Shown piece after piece: positions 10,701 through 19,461 of a stretch of 64,000 bases of DNA. Position 1 is the first letter of the stretch, and each line of letters begins with the position of its first letter. The DNA comes from Spongiactinospora rosea (lineage in GTDB: Bacteria > Actinomycetota > Actinomycetes > Streptosporangiales > Streptosporangiaceae). The notes below the pieces were generated by a model. It made no database searches. It was not told the origin of the DNA and saw only the letters and a list, made by a program, of their open reading frames with translations. The translations under genes and the position numbers were made by a program. The stretch lies in the NCBI RefSeq assembly GCF_003315795.1, contig NZ_QMEY01000005.1:124001-188000 (forward strand), in the 5' to 3' direction.

Positions 10701-13128
10701 GGACGAAGCCGGTCAGCGTCCCGCCGGGGCCCACCTCCAGGAAGTGGCCGTGACCGGCGAGCCGCAGCGTGCGCACGCCCGCGTCGAAGCGCACCTCGCC
10801 GCGCAGCTGCGCGGCCCAGTACGCCGGGCTCGTGGCCTGCTCCGGGGTGATCCAGTCGCCGGTCAGGCCGGACACGAACGGCACCTCCGGCGCCCGCAGG
10901 TCCATCTCCGCGAGCGCCGCCGCGAACTCCTCCAGCACCGGTTCCATCAGCTGTGAATGGAAGGCGTGCGACGTCCGCAACGGCGTGCCGGTGATGCCGA
11001 GATCGGCGAGGTCTTCTGCGAAACGGTCGATGGCCTCGCCGGACCCGGCGACCACGCACGCCGCCGGGGAGTTCGCCGCGGCCATCTCGACATCGCCGGG
11101 CAGCATCGGCCGCACGGCGTCGGCGTCCAGCGGCAGCGCGAGCATCGTGCCGCGCGCGGTGGCCTGCATGAGCGCGCCGCGCCGTGCGACCGCGCGCAAC
11201 GCGTCGGGCAGCGTGAACACGCCGGCCAGGTGGGCCGCCGTGAGCTCGCCGACGCTGTGCCCGAGCAACGCCGCCGGGCGCACCCCAAGGCTCTCCCACA
11301 GGCGGGCGGCGGCGTACTGGGTCACGAAGACCGACGGCTGGGTGATCGCGGTCTCGCGCAGCCGTGCCGCGGCCTGCCCGTCGCCGGGGTCGGCCAGCAG
11401 GAGGTCGCGCAGGTCGAGGCCGAGCGACGGCGTCAGGAGATCGGCGCACTCGTCCACCGCGTCGCGGTAGACCGGGTAGGCCCGGTACAGCCCGCGGCCC
11501 ATGCCGGGGGTCTGCGCGCCCTGGCCGGGCAGCAGCAGCGCGACGCGCGGATCGCCCGGCCCGGCCTCGCCGCTCGCCGCGAAGGGTGCGTCGGGACCGG
11601 CCCGCAGCGCGTCCGCGGCCTCCGCGCGGGTACGGGCCACGACGGCGCGGCGCCGCGCGAACCGGGGCCGGCCCTCCTGCAGCGTGTACGTCGCGTGCGC
11701 CAGTTCGAGGGAGTCGTCCTCCAAGGCCCCCGCGAGCCTGCCCGCCGCCTCGTCCAGCGCCTGCGGGGTCCGGGCCGACACGGGCACGAGCCGCCACGCG
11801 GCCGGCTCGGGCTCGGCGGGCCGCCGCGCCGCGCCTTCGAGGATGACGTGCGCGTTCGTGCCGCCGATGCCGAAGGAGCTGACCGCGGCCCGGCGTACCG
11901 CGTGCCCGGCGTCCCAGGCGGCCGGTTCGGTGGCGAGCACGAACGGTCCCTCGGCCAGGTTCAGCGCCGGATTGACCTCGTCACAGTTGATGGACGGCGG
12001 GATCAGCCCGGTCCGCAGCGCGTACAGCGTCTTGATCAGGGAGACCGCGCCCGAGCCCGCGCCGAGGTGGCCGACGTTGCCCTTGACCGATCCCAGCCGG
12101 CAGAACCCCCGGTCGCCCGTGTAGCGGCGGTAGACCGACGTCAGGGCGGCCACCTCGATGGGGTCGCCGACGACGGTGCCCGTGCCGTGCGCCTCCACCA
12201 TGCCGATGCTGCGGGGGCCGATCCGGGCGTCGGCGAGGGCCGCCTCGATCAGCTCCATCTGCCCGGCCACCCCCGGCGCGGTGAAACCGGCCCGGCGGTC
12301 GCCGTCGTTGTTGACGGCCGAGCCGAGCAGCACGCCGTGGATCGTGTCACCGTCGGCGAGCGCGTCGCGCAGCCGCTTGAGCACCACGGTCGCGCCCCCG
12401 TCGGCGAAGACCGTCCCGGAGGCGTCGGCGCCGAACGGCCGCACGTGGCCGTCGGCGGAGTTGATGCCGCCCTCGCGGTACACGTAGCCGCCGCCCAGCG
12501 GCAGGTCCACCTGCACCCCGCCCGCGACCACGACATCGGCCTGGTGGGCGCGCAGGCTCTGCACGCCGAGGTGGACCGCGACCAGCGAGGTCGAGCACGC
12601 CGTGTACACCGAGACGCTGGGCCCGGTGTAGCCGAGCCTGTAGGAGACCAGCGGGGCGATGTAGTCGGGGCTCGTGCCGATCAGGACGCTCGACTCCCCG
12701 ACGGCCCTGCGCACCGACCGGTTGCGCAGCACGTGTTCCCGCCCGTAGGTGCCGAGCGCCGATCCGCCGAGCACCGACACCCGCCCCGGCATCGCCCACG
12801 GGTCGTGGCCCGCGTGTTCCAGCGCGGTGTAGGAGAGTTCGAGGAAGAGCCGGAACTGCGGGTCGCAGATTTCCGCCTCGCGCCGGGTGAGGCCGAAGAA
12901 CTCGGCGTCGAACGCGTCGAGGTCCCGCGCGCTCGCGCCGACCGGCCGGTAGCCGCGTTCGCGCAGCCTGTGCTCGGGGACGCCGCGTGACCGCATCGCC
13001 TCCTCGTCCAGCGGCCCGATCGATTCGGTACCGGCGCAGAGGTTGCGCCAGAAGGCGTCGGCGTCGTCGGCTCCCGGCACCCTGGCCGCGAATCCGACGA
13101 TCGCGATCTCCCGTTCATTCGTGGACAT
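7768..13128 (-). CDS. Type I polyketide synthase, KS-AT-KR-DH-carrier
   Basis: The chosen ATG at 13128 has AAAGGAG five bases upstream (an in-frame start at 13158 lacks this), giving 1786 residues. KS: active Cys in TACSTS near 176, then HGTGT and GNVGHLGAGSG. AT: GHSVGE near 622 and HAFH near 721, which by family rules indicates malonyl-CoA. A KR structural half begins near 893. The catalytic KR half has TGGLGGLG near 1127 and Ser, Tyr and Asn in FSSI and DYMAAN near 1290, so it looks active. A DH fold follows, with HRIDGTGSLP near 1387 (HxxxGxxxxP) and HPALLD near 1539. The carrier has DLGGESL near 1737. DH after KR is unusual for cis-AT modules. Predicted product of one round: an alpha,beta-unsaturated two-carbon extension. 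Confidence 0.95.
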   Translation of the reverse strand: MSTNEREIAIVGFAARVPGADDADAFWRNLCAGTESIGPLDEEAMRSRGVPEHRLRERGYRPVGASARDLDAFDAEFFGLTRREAEICDPQFRLFLELSYTALEHAGHDPWAMPGRVSVLGGSALGTYGREHVLRNRSVRRAVGESSVLIGTSPDYIAPLVSYRLGYTGPSVSVYTACSTSLVAVHLGVQSLRAHQADVVVAGGVQVDLPLGGGYVYREGGINSADGHVRPFGADASGTVFADGGATVVLKRLRDALADGDTIHGVLLGSAVNNDGDRRAGFTAPGVAGQMELIEAALADARIGPRSIGMVEAHGTGTVVGDPIEVAALTSVYRRYTGDRGFCRLGSVKGNVGHLGAGSGAVSLIKTLYALRTGLIPPSINCDEVNPALNLAEGPFVLATEPAAWDAGHAVRRAAVSSFGIGGTNAHVILEGAARRPAEPEPAAWRLVPVSARTPQALDEAAGRLAGALEDDSLELAHATYTLQEGRPRFARRRAVVARTRAEAADALRAGPDAPFAASGEAGPGDPRVALLLPGQGAQTPGMGRGLYRAYPVYRDAVDECADLLTPSLGLDLRDLLLADPGDGQAAARLRETAITQPSVFVTQYAAARLWESLGVRPAALLGHSVGELTAAHLAGVFTLPDALRAVARRGALMQATARGTMLALPLDADAVRPMLPGDVEMAAANSPAACVVAGSGEAIDRFAEDLADLGITGTPLRTSHAFHSQLMEPVLEEFAAALAEMDLRAPEVPFVSGLTGDWITPEQATSPAYWAAQLRGEVRFDAGVRTLRLAGHGHFLEVGPGGTLTGFVRRHLLDAGTPGVPVAGMPGGGDDEAGLFKAAARLWTTGVEPDWERLERSRVRRRVALPSYPFQRTRHWIEPDTGPGADEEAEPDMARHNLYVPSWRQEPRPAARPVAGEHWLLVGGPRDLADAVAAAAAESGVAVTIAGSGRGTPLDLDSPADVQRCLQRLTADDSPRIHRIVYLDGLNAGAHDLDQRAVARRVYRRMAAVAQALVRYCPPGTEVIGVTDRVWSVNGEPATPAAVTALGPLLTLPREQPSVTVRQIDADATAPVRRLASALVAEVTADGPADRVALRGSRRWVQSFTPLPEPPGPPALPPLRQGGVYVITGGLGGLGLAVAEELAATAGARLVLVARTAMPERERWPALLDAPGTDAGTRGRIAGVRRVEAAGGEVMTVAADIGDRDQVIEVLALAEKEFGEVNGIVHAAGVPGGQLLAVHDDIAADAVFAAKLDGASVLAELAGEGRLPEADFVALFSSIVTLSADYGHCDYMAANLYLDALAAAHADGEPRFVSINWWGWRDVGMVSEAGGSEAFLRFSRAREAAWRTPVGHPLVDAMTRDDDDAKEFEVLLRPEAHWVWAEHRIDGTGSLPGTGLLEMVTACARHAWGKTAVRIADVLFIDPVFVSAETTGRISFTPGAGPATWDFAIAFRSAGEPEERVQCRGTVYLGVTDPPPAVDLAACRAGLSERGTAPEDDVVRFGPNFQVVTGCWSDGERGLVELSLPAEQPADTADLIVHPALLDRASYGVPSPEGHTYLPFSYRTVEVRAPLPRHCWAVQTYRSDPARPEFIEADITIVDDAGNVCVAVAGYSCRSVTAPAASAPRKAGAAPGGGSMLATEDGRALFSRILATWPAHQVITTIGPLSARIERSRAFDQAAVAAVAAAGNRTGDTARPEGVAFVPPGTAVETALVTLWSDALGVREIGIDDDFFDLGGESLTVVYLASSIRERLGVEITVADLFERTTIRDLALLVEGSAHDTGAHR

Positions 13129-13133
13129 CCATG

Positions 13134-13140
13134 CTCCTTT
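13134..13140 (-). promoter_or_regulatory. Ribosome binding site fixing the PKS start
   Basis: AAAGGAG on the minus strand lies five bases before the ATG at 13128. It decides between this ATG and an alternative start 30 bases upstream. Confidence 0.75.
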
Positions 13141-13168
13141 CGCAGGGGGCTTGCTCACCGGGGCCGGC

Positions 13169-13963
13169 TCATCCGAGCAGGGCGCCCCCCAGGCGGCGCT
13201 CGCGCCGGATGGCGAGGTCGAACACGATCGTGGCGATCACCGCCCAGGTGACGGTCACCGCGATCTCCCACCCGCACTGCGCCAGCGCGAACGGCAGATC
13301 CATGCCGGGCTCCAGCACCGCGCGCAGGGCCGCCAGCGCGTGCGTGTACGGCATCGCGGACATCACGGCCCGCACGGCGTACGGCAGGGCGTCGAACGGG
13401 ATGACGAACCCGCCGCAGATCATGATGAGGAGGTAGGAGACGTTCAGCGCGAACCAGTGCGCGCCCGCGGTCTTGACGACGAGCGCGGCGACCGCGCCGG
13501 CGAAGAAGTACGCGGAGGTCGCGCCCAGCGCGATGACCGGCACCGCTAGGAGGATCGCCGCCGGGGACAGCGCCACCCGCAGGACGGCCGCGCCGGCCGC
13601 CAGGGCGACCACGGACGAGGCGGTGCCGGTCAGCACGGTGTACAGGCCGCGCGCCGCGAAGGCCGGGAAATAGCCGGTCGGTGAGATCACGACCAGCCCG
13701 GCGGTGCCCATGTGGCGGTCGGCGGCGGCCCACACGATGATGGACATCGCCTCCAGCACCGCGATCACCGCGGCGCTGCCGATCAGCATGAACCGCACGT
13801 CGGCGGCGCCCCTGGCGAGCAGGCCGCTCAGGCTGAAGAAGAGCACCTGCGCCACGACGCGCGTGAGCCAGCCGAACACCCATGACCGCCAGGTGTGGAC
13901 GGTGCCGAGGTCGGAAAGGCCCAGGCGCAGCGACCAGCGCAGGACGCGCAGCGCCCGCCTCAT
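13169..13963 (-). CDS. ABC-2 type transporter permease (second of pair)
   Basis: The 264-residue integral membrane protein starts at an ATG (13963) that overlaps the TGA of the preceding permease. It begins MRRALRVLRWSLRLGL and has about six hydrophobic segments (for example VVAQVLFFSLSGLL and YLLIMICGGFVIPF), as in DrrB/ABC-2 permeases of about 250 residues. With the adjacent permease and the ATPase it should form a heterodimeric exporter, most simply for the polyketide/peptide made by the downstream enzymes or for self-resistance. Forty bases separate its stop from the PKS start, consistent with one transcript. The substrate is inferred only from position. Confidence 0.85.
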   Translation of the reverse strand: MRRALRVLRWSLRLGLSDLGTVHTWRSWVFGWLTRVVAQVLFFSLSGLLARGAADVRFMLIGSAAVIAVLEAMSIIVWAAADRHMGTAGLVVISPTGYFPAFAARGLYTVLTGTASSVVALAAGAAVLRVALSPAAILLAVPVIALGATSAYFFAGAVAALVVKTAGAHWFALNVSYLLIMICGGFVIPFDALPYAVRAVMSAMPYTHALAALRAVLEPGMDLPFALAQCGWEIAVTVTWAVIATIVFDLAIRRERRLGGALLG

Positions 13964-14727
13964 GCCCGCCCCAGCGTCCCGTGCCCGCGGGCCCGGTCCA
14001 CCAGCCGGGTCAGCAGCAACCACCCGGCCGCGAAGGTCAGCGCGGAGACGGTGAACAGCCCGGCGATCTGCATTCCCACATCCCGGGGCGCCTCCGGGTT
14101 CAGCGCCGCGCGGAGGAGGTCGGCGCCCCAGGACAGGAAGACCAGCCGGGAGACGGGCTGGACCCACTCCGGCAGCAGCGAGACCGGCACGACCAGGCCG
14201 CCGAGGATGAAGAACGGGTAGGTGAAGGCCACCTGGAGATAGACCACGTTGCGCGCGTACACGAACAGCGCGGCGATCAGGGTCCCGACGGCGGCCATCC
14301 CGAAGGTGATCAGCACGATCCCGGCCAGGAACAGGCCGGGGTGCGGCACCTCGATCGCCTCGCCGAAGAACAGCAGCGTGGCCAGCCAGACCTCGGGCAC
14401 CACCAGCAGGGCCACCGCGGCGACGGTCGTCACCCGCCCGATGACCACCGTGGGGAAGGGCGCCGGGGCCGCCGCGGTCAGCTCGAACGTGCCGAACCGC
14501 CGCTCGTTGGCGACCACACCGCCGCTGATCTGGACGCAGAGGTTCCACAGGCAGACCAGCGTGGCGCCGAGGGCCGCCTGGGCCGTCAGCTCCTCGTGCC
14601 CGCGAGCCCGGACCACCCCGGCGAACAACAGGACGAACAGCGGGGCCAGGACGAACGACTGCCGCTCGTCCAGCCCGCCGCGCATCAGCCACCACTGCAG
14701 TCGCGCCGCCGCGCGAACCGCTCGCAT
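13960..14727 (-). CDS. ABC-2 type transporter permease (first of pair)
   Basis: This 255-residue protein begins MRAVRAAARLQWWLMRGG and has about six membrane spans, including SFVLAPLFVLLFAGV, VVAVALLVVPEVWLA and VAFTYPFFILGGLVVP. The segment NERRFGTFELTAAAP is a typical cytoplasmic ABC-2 loop. It starts one base after the ATPase stop and its TGA overlaps the next permease ATG, so all three transporter genes are co-translated. Probable role: membrane half of a drug/natural-product exporter coupled to the downstream PKS/NRPS genes. Confidence 0.85.
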   Translation of the reverse strand: MRAVRAAARLQWWLMRGGLDERQSFVLAPLFVLLFAGVVRARGHEELTAQAALGATLVCLWNLCVQISGGVVANERRFGTFELTAAAPAPFPTVVIGRVTTVAAVALLVVPEVWLATLLFFGEAIEVPHPGLFLAGIVLITFGMAAVGTLIAALFVYARNVVYLQVAFTYPFFILGGLVVPVSLLPEWVQPVSRLVFLSWGADLLRAALNPEAPRDVGMQIAGLFTVSALTFAAGWLLLTRLVDRARGHGTLGRA

Positions 14728-14728
14728 C

Positions 14729-15736
14729 TCAGGCGTCCGCGCGCGGGCCGAGAAGGTGGGCGTAGGCCTCTTCCAGATCCGGTAGCGAGGTGCGCACCCG
14801 GGTCACGCCCGCGTCCAGCAGCAGGCGCAGTACCGCGGCCGACACGCCGTCGGCGCCGGTCTCCACCCGGACCCAGCCGTCGGGGCGGCGCTCGGCCGCG
14901 AGGACGCCCGCCACGCCGGTCAGCTCCGCCAGCAGGGCATCGCCGACGCCGTGGGCGTCCACCCGCTCATGCCGGGTGAGCGCGGCCCCGAGCGTGGCGG
15001 GGGTCTCCGTGGCGATCACCTTGCCGCCGCCGATCAGCGTGACCCGGTCGCACAATTGCTCGGCCTCGGCCATGTCGTGGGTGGTCAGCAGGATCGTGCG
15101 ATCCCGGCGCAGCTCGGAGATCATTTCGCGGAACGTCTTCGCGCCGATCGGGTCGAGCCCCGCGGTCGGCTCGTCCAGTAACAGCAGGCGCGGGTCGGTG
15201 ACCAGGCCGCGCGCCAGATGGAGGCGCTGTTTCATGCCGCGGGAGTAGGTCTCGATCCGGTCGTCGGCGCGTTCGGCGAGCCGGAGGCGGTCCAGGAGGT
15301 CCGCGGCCCGGCGTCGTGCCACGGCGTCGGCGACGCCGTACAGGGCCGACCAGTACATCAGGAACTCGCGGCCGGTGAGCCGGTAGTACAGGCCGCGTTC
15401 GCCGCCCATCACGACGCCGATCAGCGGGCGCAGCCGCCTCGCCTCGCGTACGACGTCCATGCCGAGGACCGCCACCGAGCCCGTGGACGGCGTCAGCACC
15501 GTGGAGAGGATCTTGCAGAAGGTGGTCTTCCCGGCCCCGTTGGGGCCGAGCAGGCCGTGCAGTTCGCCTTCGGCGATCTCCAGGTCGACGCCGTCCAGTG
15601 CGACGACCTCGGTCGCCGCTCCGCGCAGGAGCCGTCGTCGTCGGGTGTAGGTACGTCCGAGGCCGCGTACGACCACCGCTCGCCGGGCCGTGCCGTCATC
15701 CTCTGACAGTCGTCGCGGGCGGGGGTGAATTCCCAC
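14729..15736 (-). CDS. ABC transporter ATP-binding protein, DrrA-like
   Basis: This 335-residue ATPase starts at a GTG (15736) with GGAAGGGA a little upstream. It has Walker A GPNGAGKT, a signature region YSRGMKQR, Walker B LLLLDEP and the H-loop TTHDM, followed by a roughly 90-residue C-terminal extension, as in DrrA/CcmA-type drug-export ATPases. It energises the two downstream permeases. It is the first gene of the inferred biosynthetic transcript, so expression of the transporter and the PKS/LanB/NRPS set is probably driven from the 15737-15850 gap. Confidence 0.92.
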   Translation of the reverse strand: MGIHPRPRRLSEDDGTARRAVVVRGLGRTYTRRRRLLRGAATEVVALDGVDLEIAEGELHGLLGPNGAGKTTFCKILSTVLTPSTGSVAVLGMDVVREARRLRPLIGVVMGGERGLYYRLTGREFLMYWSALYGVADAVARRRAADLLDRLRLAERADDRIETYSRGMKQRLHLARGLVTDPRLLLLDEPTAGLDPIGAKTFREMISELRRDRTILLTTHDMAEAEQLCDRVTLIGGGKVIATETPATLGAALTRHERVDAHGVGDALLAELTGVAGVLAAERRPDGWVRVETGADGVSAAVLRLLLDAGVTRVRTSLPDLEEAYAHLLGPRADA

Positions 15737-15804
15737 GTGATGGCTTCCCTTCCGGTGCCGGGCATACCGCTGCCGGACAGGGGACGCTATTGGGGAGGCC
15801 GGTT

Positions 15805-15818
15805 GTGACAGGAGTGAC
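15805..15818. promoter_or_regulatory. Tandem GTGAC repeat upstream of the biosynthetic operon
   Basis: Two GTGAC units start at 15805 and 15814, nine bases apart, in the 114-base gap in front of the ABC ATPase gene. Such closely spaced direct repeats often bind an activator. No activator gene is visible beside it, and I cannot place a convincing -35/-10 pair. This is weak evidence. Confidence 0.25.
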
Positions 15819-15850
15819 GGAATTTTTTCCGGTGTTCGCCACCGCCGAGG

Positions 15851-17089
15851 TCAGCGGTCGGTGGCGGGTTCCGGGACGGCGTCCTCGGCCGGCCGGGCGG
15901 TGGGCAGGATGGCGCGGATGCCGGGGCCGCCCGCGACGGCGACGACGACGGCGAACACCGCGGGGATCACCAGGGCGGCGGGCAGCGAGAAGGACTCGGC
16001 CACGAACCCCAGCGCGGCGGGCCCGGCCAGCAGGCCCGTGTAGCCGAAGGCGGTGACCAGGGCCAGCGCGCGGCCCACCGAGTCGCCGGAGGCGCCGACC
16101 GCGCTGAAGATCACCGGGATGACCGTGGCCAGCCCGACGCCGGCCAGCCCCCACCCGGCCCACGCGCACACCACGGCCAGCCCGGCGGGGACCGCGCCCG
16201 CGGCCAGCACGAGGGCGTAACCGCAGGCGGCGAGGACGCCGGCCAGCCGGATCGTGCGCACCGCGCCGAGCCTGGCGCGCAGCGGGTCCCCGAGCAGCCG
16301 CACGGTGGTCATCGCCACCGAGAAGATCGTGTACGCGAGCGGCGCGAGTGCCGGGTCGGCGTCGAGCACCCAGCGGGCGTGCAGGGCCGCCCAGTCCATC
16401 GCCGCGCCCTCCGACAGGTGCCCGGCGAACGCCACCACGCCGAGCACGGCCACGATCCCCCAGCGGGTCGTGCCGGAGAGCAGCGTCGCCTGGGCCGCGC
16501 GCGGGGGCTCGACCGCCGGGCCGAGCAGCCGGGCGCACGGCAGGTAGGCGAACGGGACCACGACGGCCGCCGCGATCAGCAGGACCTGCCCGTCGAGGCC
16601 CGCCTGCAGCCCGGCCGCGGTCATCAGCCCGCCCGCCGCGCCGCCGAGGCTCCACACCCCGTGGAACGCCGAGACGATCGGCCGCCCGTACCGCCGCTCG
16701 ACCTCCACCGAGTGGGCGTTGATCGCCACCTCCACGGTGCCCAGGCCGATGCCGAAGACCACCGCGAGCACGGCGAGCCACAGGTAGCCGGGTGCCAGGG
16801 CCGGGCCGATCACCAGGACGGCCGACAGCGGCCCGGTGAACCAGGACACCCTCCTGCTGGAGTACCTGTCCACCAGCGGCCCGGCGAGCAGCATGGCGAC
16901 CAGCGCGCCCGCGGCGACCAGCAGCAGCACGGTGCCCAGCCGGGCGGGGCCGAGGTCGAGTCGTTCGTTGAGCGCGGGCAGTCCGGCCGACCACATGCCC
17001 ACGGTGATACCGAGTAGGAAGAAGTAGCCGAAGACGCCCATCCGGGCGCGCACGGTGACCCGATCAGGACGGGGGAGTTTGTGCACCAC
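15851..17089 (-). CDS. MFS transporter (sugar/drug efflux type)
   Basis: The 412-residue protein has twelve predicted membrane spans. It opens VRARMGVFGYFFLLGITVGMW, with the conserved loop RFGRP-like segment replaced by VERRYGRPIVSAFHGVWSLGG between spans 4 and 5. This pattern is common in small-molecule efflux MFS proteins of the YbjJ/FucP-like kind. The first possible starts are GTG codons at 17089 and 17086. A promoter-like TTAATA lies only about ten bases upstream, so the mRNA may be nearly leaderless. Transcription is likely controlled by a palindrome at 17103-17115. The substrate is unknown. Confidence 0.85.
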   Translation of the reverse strand: MVHKLPRPDRVTVRARMGVFGYFFLLGITVGMWSAGLPALNERLDLGPARLGTVLLLVAAGALVAMLLAGPLVDRYSSRRVSWFTGPLSAVLVIGPALAPGYLWLAVLAVVFGIGLGTVEVAINAHSVEVERRYGRPIVSAFHGVWSLGGAAGGLMTAAGLQAGLDGQVLLIAAAVVVPFAYLPCARLLGPAVEPPRAAQATLLSGTTRWGIVAVLGVVAFAGHLSEGAAMDWAALHARWVLDADPALAPLAYTIFSVAMTTVRLLGDPLRARLGAVRTIRLAGVLAACGYALVLAAGAVPAGLAVVCAWAGWGLAGVGLATVIPVIFSAVGASGDSVGRALALVTAFGYTGLLAGPAALGFVAESFSLPAALVIPAVFAVVVAVAGGPGIRAILPTARPAEDAVPEPATDR

Positions 17090-17102
17090 TAGAGCTTATT
17101 AA

Positions 17103-17115
17103 GTGGTCTGACCAC
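17103..17115. promoter_or_regulatory. FadR/GntR-like palindromic operator in the MFS promoter
   Basis: GTGGTCTGACCAC is a perfect inverted repeat about a single central base. It fits the TGGTCnGACCA form of operators bound by FadR-subfamily GntR repressors. It sits immediately upstream of an AT-rich -10-like TTAATA for the minus-strand MFS gene, and also lies in the shared 253-base region in front of the divergent catalase gene. No GntR gene is in the window. Confidence 0.5.
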
Positions 17116-17342
17116 AAAAAACCTGTTTTTATCGCGACCAATGTGGGCAGAGGGGGGCGGGCCCGATCCCCCCGGGTACCGCGCAGCCGGCGTGGCGGAC
17201 GGGCGGACGTGCCCGGATGTGGCCGCCGCGGATGATCACCACACCGCTGACCTGCGCTTGCGCTTCCCGTTCCGGTGAGGGTGGGTATGGACCGCGGTGG
17301 CCCCCGAAACGGATGAATCCACTCAATCCTCTGGGGGACCCT

Positions 17343-19388
17343 GTGGCCGGTGAAAGTGACGACAAGCAGCGGCAACTGGACGATTACCGGATCGACTCCA
17401 CCGACACGCGAATGACGACGGACCAGGGCGTCCGGATCGATGACACCGACAATTCGCTGTCGGCGGGGGAGCGCGGCCCGACCCTGCTGGAGGACTTCCA
17501 CTTCCGGGAGAAGGTCACCAGGTTCGACCACGAGCGGATCCCCGAGCGCGTGGTGCACGCGCGCGGCGCGGGCGCCTACGGCAAGTTCCAGGCGTACGAC
17601 GACTCGCTGGCGGAGTACACGGTGGCGCGGTTCCTGTGCGACCCGTCGCTGGTCACGCCCACCTTCGTGCGCTTCTCCACGGTCGCGGGCTCGCGCGGCT
17701 CGGCCGACACCGTGCGCGACGTACGCGGCTTCGCCACCAAGTTCTACACCCATCAGGGCAACTACGACCTGGTGGGCAACAACATGCCGGTGTTCTTCAT
17801 CCAGGACGGGATCAAATTTCCTGACTTCGTCCACGCGGTCAAGCCGGAGCCGCACAACGAGATCCCGCAGGCCCAGTCGGCGCACGACACGTTCTGGGAC
17901 TTCGTGCAGCTCCAGCCGGAGAGCCTGCACATGATCATGTGGCTGATGTCGGACCGGGCGATCCCGCGCAGCTACCGCATGATGCAGGGCTTCGGCGTGC
18001 ACACCTTCCGGCTGGTCGGCGCCGAGGGCCGGGGCACGTTCGTGAAGTTCCACTGGAAGCCGGTGCTCGGCACCCACTCGCTGGTGTGGGACGAGGTGCT
18101 GCGCATCCAGGGCAACGACCCCGACTTCAATCGCCGGGACCTGTGGGAGGCGATCGAGCGCGGCGCGTACCCGGAGTACGAGCTGGGCGTGCAGCTCGTG
18201 CCGGAGGCCGACGAGCACAAGTTCGACTTCGACCTGCTCGACGCCACCAAGATCATCCCCGAGGAGGAGGTCCCGGTACGCCCGGTCGGCAAGATGGTCC
18301 TCGACCGCAACCCCGAGAACTTCTTCGCCGAGACCGAGCAGGTCGCCTTCCACACCGCCAACATCGTGCCCGGCATCGACTTCACCAACGACCCCCTGCT
18401 CCAGGGCCGCAACTTCTCCTACCTGGACACCCAGCTCATCCGCCTGGCCGGGCCGAACTTCCCGCAGATCCCGGTCAACCGCCCGATCGCGCCGGTGCAC
18501 AACGACCAGCGGGACGGCTACCACCAGCACATGATCCACCAGAGCCGGACCAGCTACTCGGTCAACTCGATCAGCGGCGGCTGCCCGATGACCGCCGCCA
18601 AGAGCGGGGAGTGGGACGGGGTCTTCCAGCACTACCAGGAGCGGGTGGACGGCAACAAGATCCGCAAGCGCAGCCCCAGCTTCGAGGACCACTACAGCCA
18701 GGCCACGCTGTTCTGGAACAGCATGTCGCCCTGGGAGAAGCAGCACATCGTGGCGGCCTTCCTGTTCGAGCTGGGCCACGTGGAGCGGCGGTACATCAAG
18801 GAGAAGGTCCTCGCCCACCTGATCCACATCGACCAGACGCTGGCCGAGGGCGTCGCTGCGGGGCTGGGGCTGGAGGTGCCGCAGGGCGGCACCGGCAACC
18901 ACGGCAAGATGTCGCCCGCGCTGAGCCAGGCGAACGCGCCGCGCGACACGATCGCCACCCGCAAGATCGCCGTCCTGGTCTCCGACGACACCGCCGCGAG
19001 CGAGCTGGAGCCGGTCCGCGGCGCGCTCACCGGCCAGGGCGCGATCTGCGAGATCCTGGCCCCGCACGAGGGGACGGTGGCCGGGCTGACCGCCGACCGG
19101 CAGCTCACCACGGCCTCCTCGGTGCTCTACGACGCGGTGCTGCTCGCCGACGGCGGGGGCCTGGCCGCCGACGCGTACGCGGTGCACTTCGTGCGCGAGG
19201 CGTTCAAGCACGGCAAGGCCGTCGCCGCGCTTCCGGGCGGACGCGCCCTGCTGGAGGCGGCGGCGCTGCCCCCGGGCCCGGGGGTGGTGGGACCGGACAC
19301 GACCGGCGACGCGTTCGAGCGGGAGTTCGGCGCGGCCATCGCCGCCCACCGGCACTTCGACCGGGACATCTCCGGCGTACCCGCCTGA
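17343..19388 (+). CDS. katE: Large-subunit (clade 2) heme catalase with GATase-like tail
   Basis: It converts hydrogen peroxide to water and oxygen in the cytoplasm. I chose the GTG at 17343 because GGGGGA lies just upstream; an ATG at 17313 is an alternative. This gives 681 residues, the HPII/KatE size class. Distal His and Asn are in [11 protein letters not shown] and VGNNMPVFF, and the proximal heme Tyr is in NFSYLDTQL near residue 359. After the catalase core, residues from about 530 ([12 protein letters not shown]) form the class I glutamine-amidotransferase-like domain typical of clade 2. It is monocistronic by appearance. The promoter should lie in the 17116-17342 gap shared with the divergent MFS gene. 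Confidence 0.95.
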   Translation: MAGESDDKQRQLDDYRIDSTDTRMTTDQGVRIDDTDNSLSAGERGPTLLEDFHFREKVTRFDHERIPERVVHARGAGAYGKFQAYDDSLAEYTVARFLCDPSLVTPTFVRFSTVAGSRGSADTVRDVRGFATKFYTHQGNYDLVGNNMPVFFIQDGIKFPDFVHAVKPEPHNEIPQAQSAHDTFWDFVQLQPESLHMIMWLMSDRAIPRSYRMMQGFGVHTFRLVGAEGRGTFVKFHWKPVLGTHSLVWDEVLRIQGNDPDFNRRDLWEAIERGAYPEYELGVQLVPEADEHKFDFDLLDATKIIPEEEVPVRPVGKMVLDRNPENFFAETEQVAFHTANIVPGIDFTNDPLLQGRNFSYLDTQLIRLAGPNFPQIPVNRPIAPVHNDQRDGYHQHMIHQSRTSYSVNSISGGCPMTAAKSGEWDGVFQHYQERVDGNKIRKRSPSFEDHYSQATLFWNSMSPWEKQHIVAAFLFELGHVERRYIKEKVLAHLIHIDQTLAEGVAAGLGLEVPQGGTGNHGKMSPALSQANAPRDTIATRKIAVLVSDDTAASELEPVRGALTGQGAICEILAPHEGTVAGLTADRQLTTASSVLYDAVLLADGGGLAADAYAVHFVREAFKHGKAVAALPGGRALLEAAALPPGPGVVGPDTTGDAFEREFGAAIAAHRHFDRDISGVPA

Positions 19389-19411
19389 GAGCCCCTGAAG
19401 ACCGGCACGCG

Positions 19412-19427
19412 GGTCACGCCGGTGACC
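19412..19427. repeat. Short inverted repeat after catalase
   Basis: GGTCAC and GTGACC form a six-base inverted repeat with a four-base loop, between the catalase stop and the Nudix-fold gene. It could be a weak terminator or an operator for the next gene. Confidence 0.3.
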
Positions 19428-19461
19428 GGTGCGGGAGCGGCCGGGCAAGTACGATTGCCTG

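Noticed and set aside
17064..19448. Minus-strand frame of about 794 codons opposite the catalase
   Set aside because: Val/Leu/Asp/Gly-rich shadow of a highly biased gene; the catalase on the plus strand is certain.
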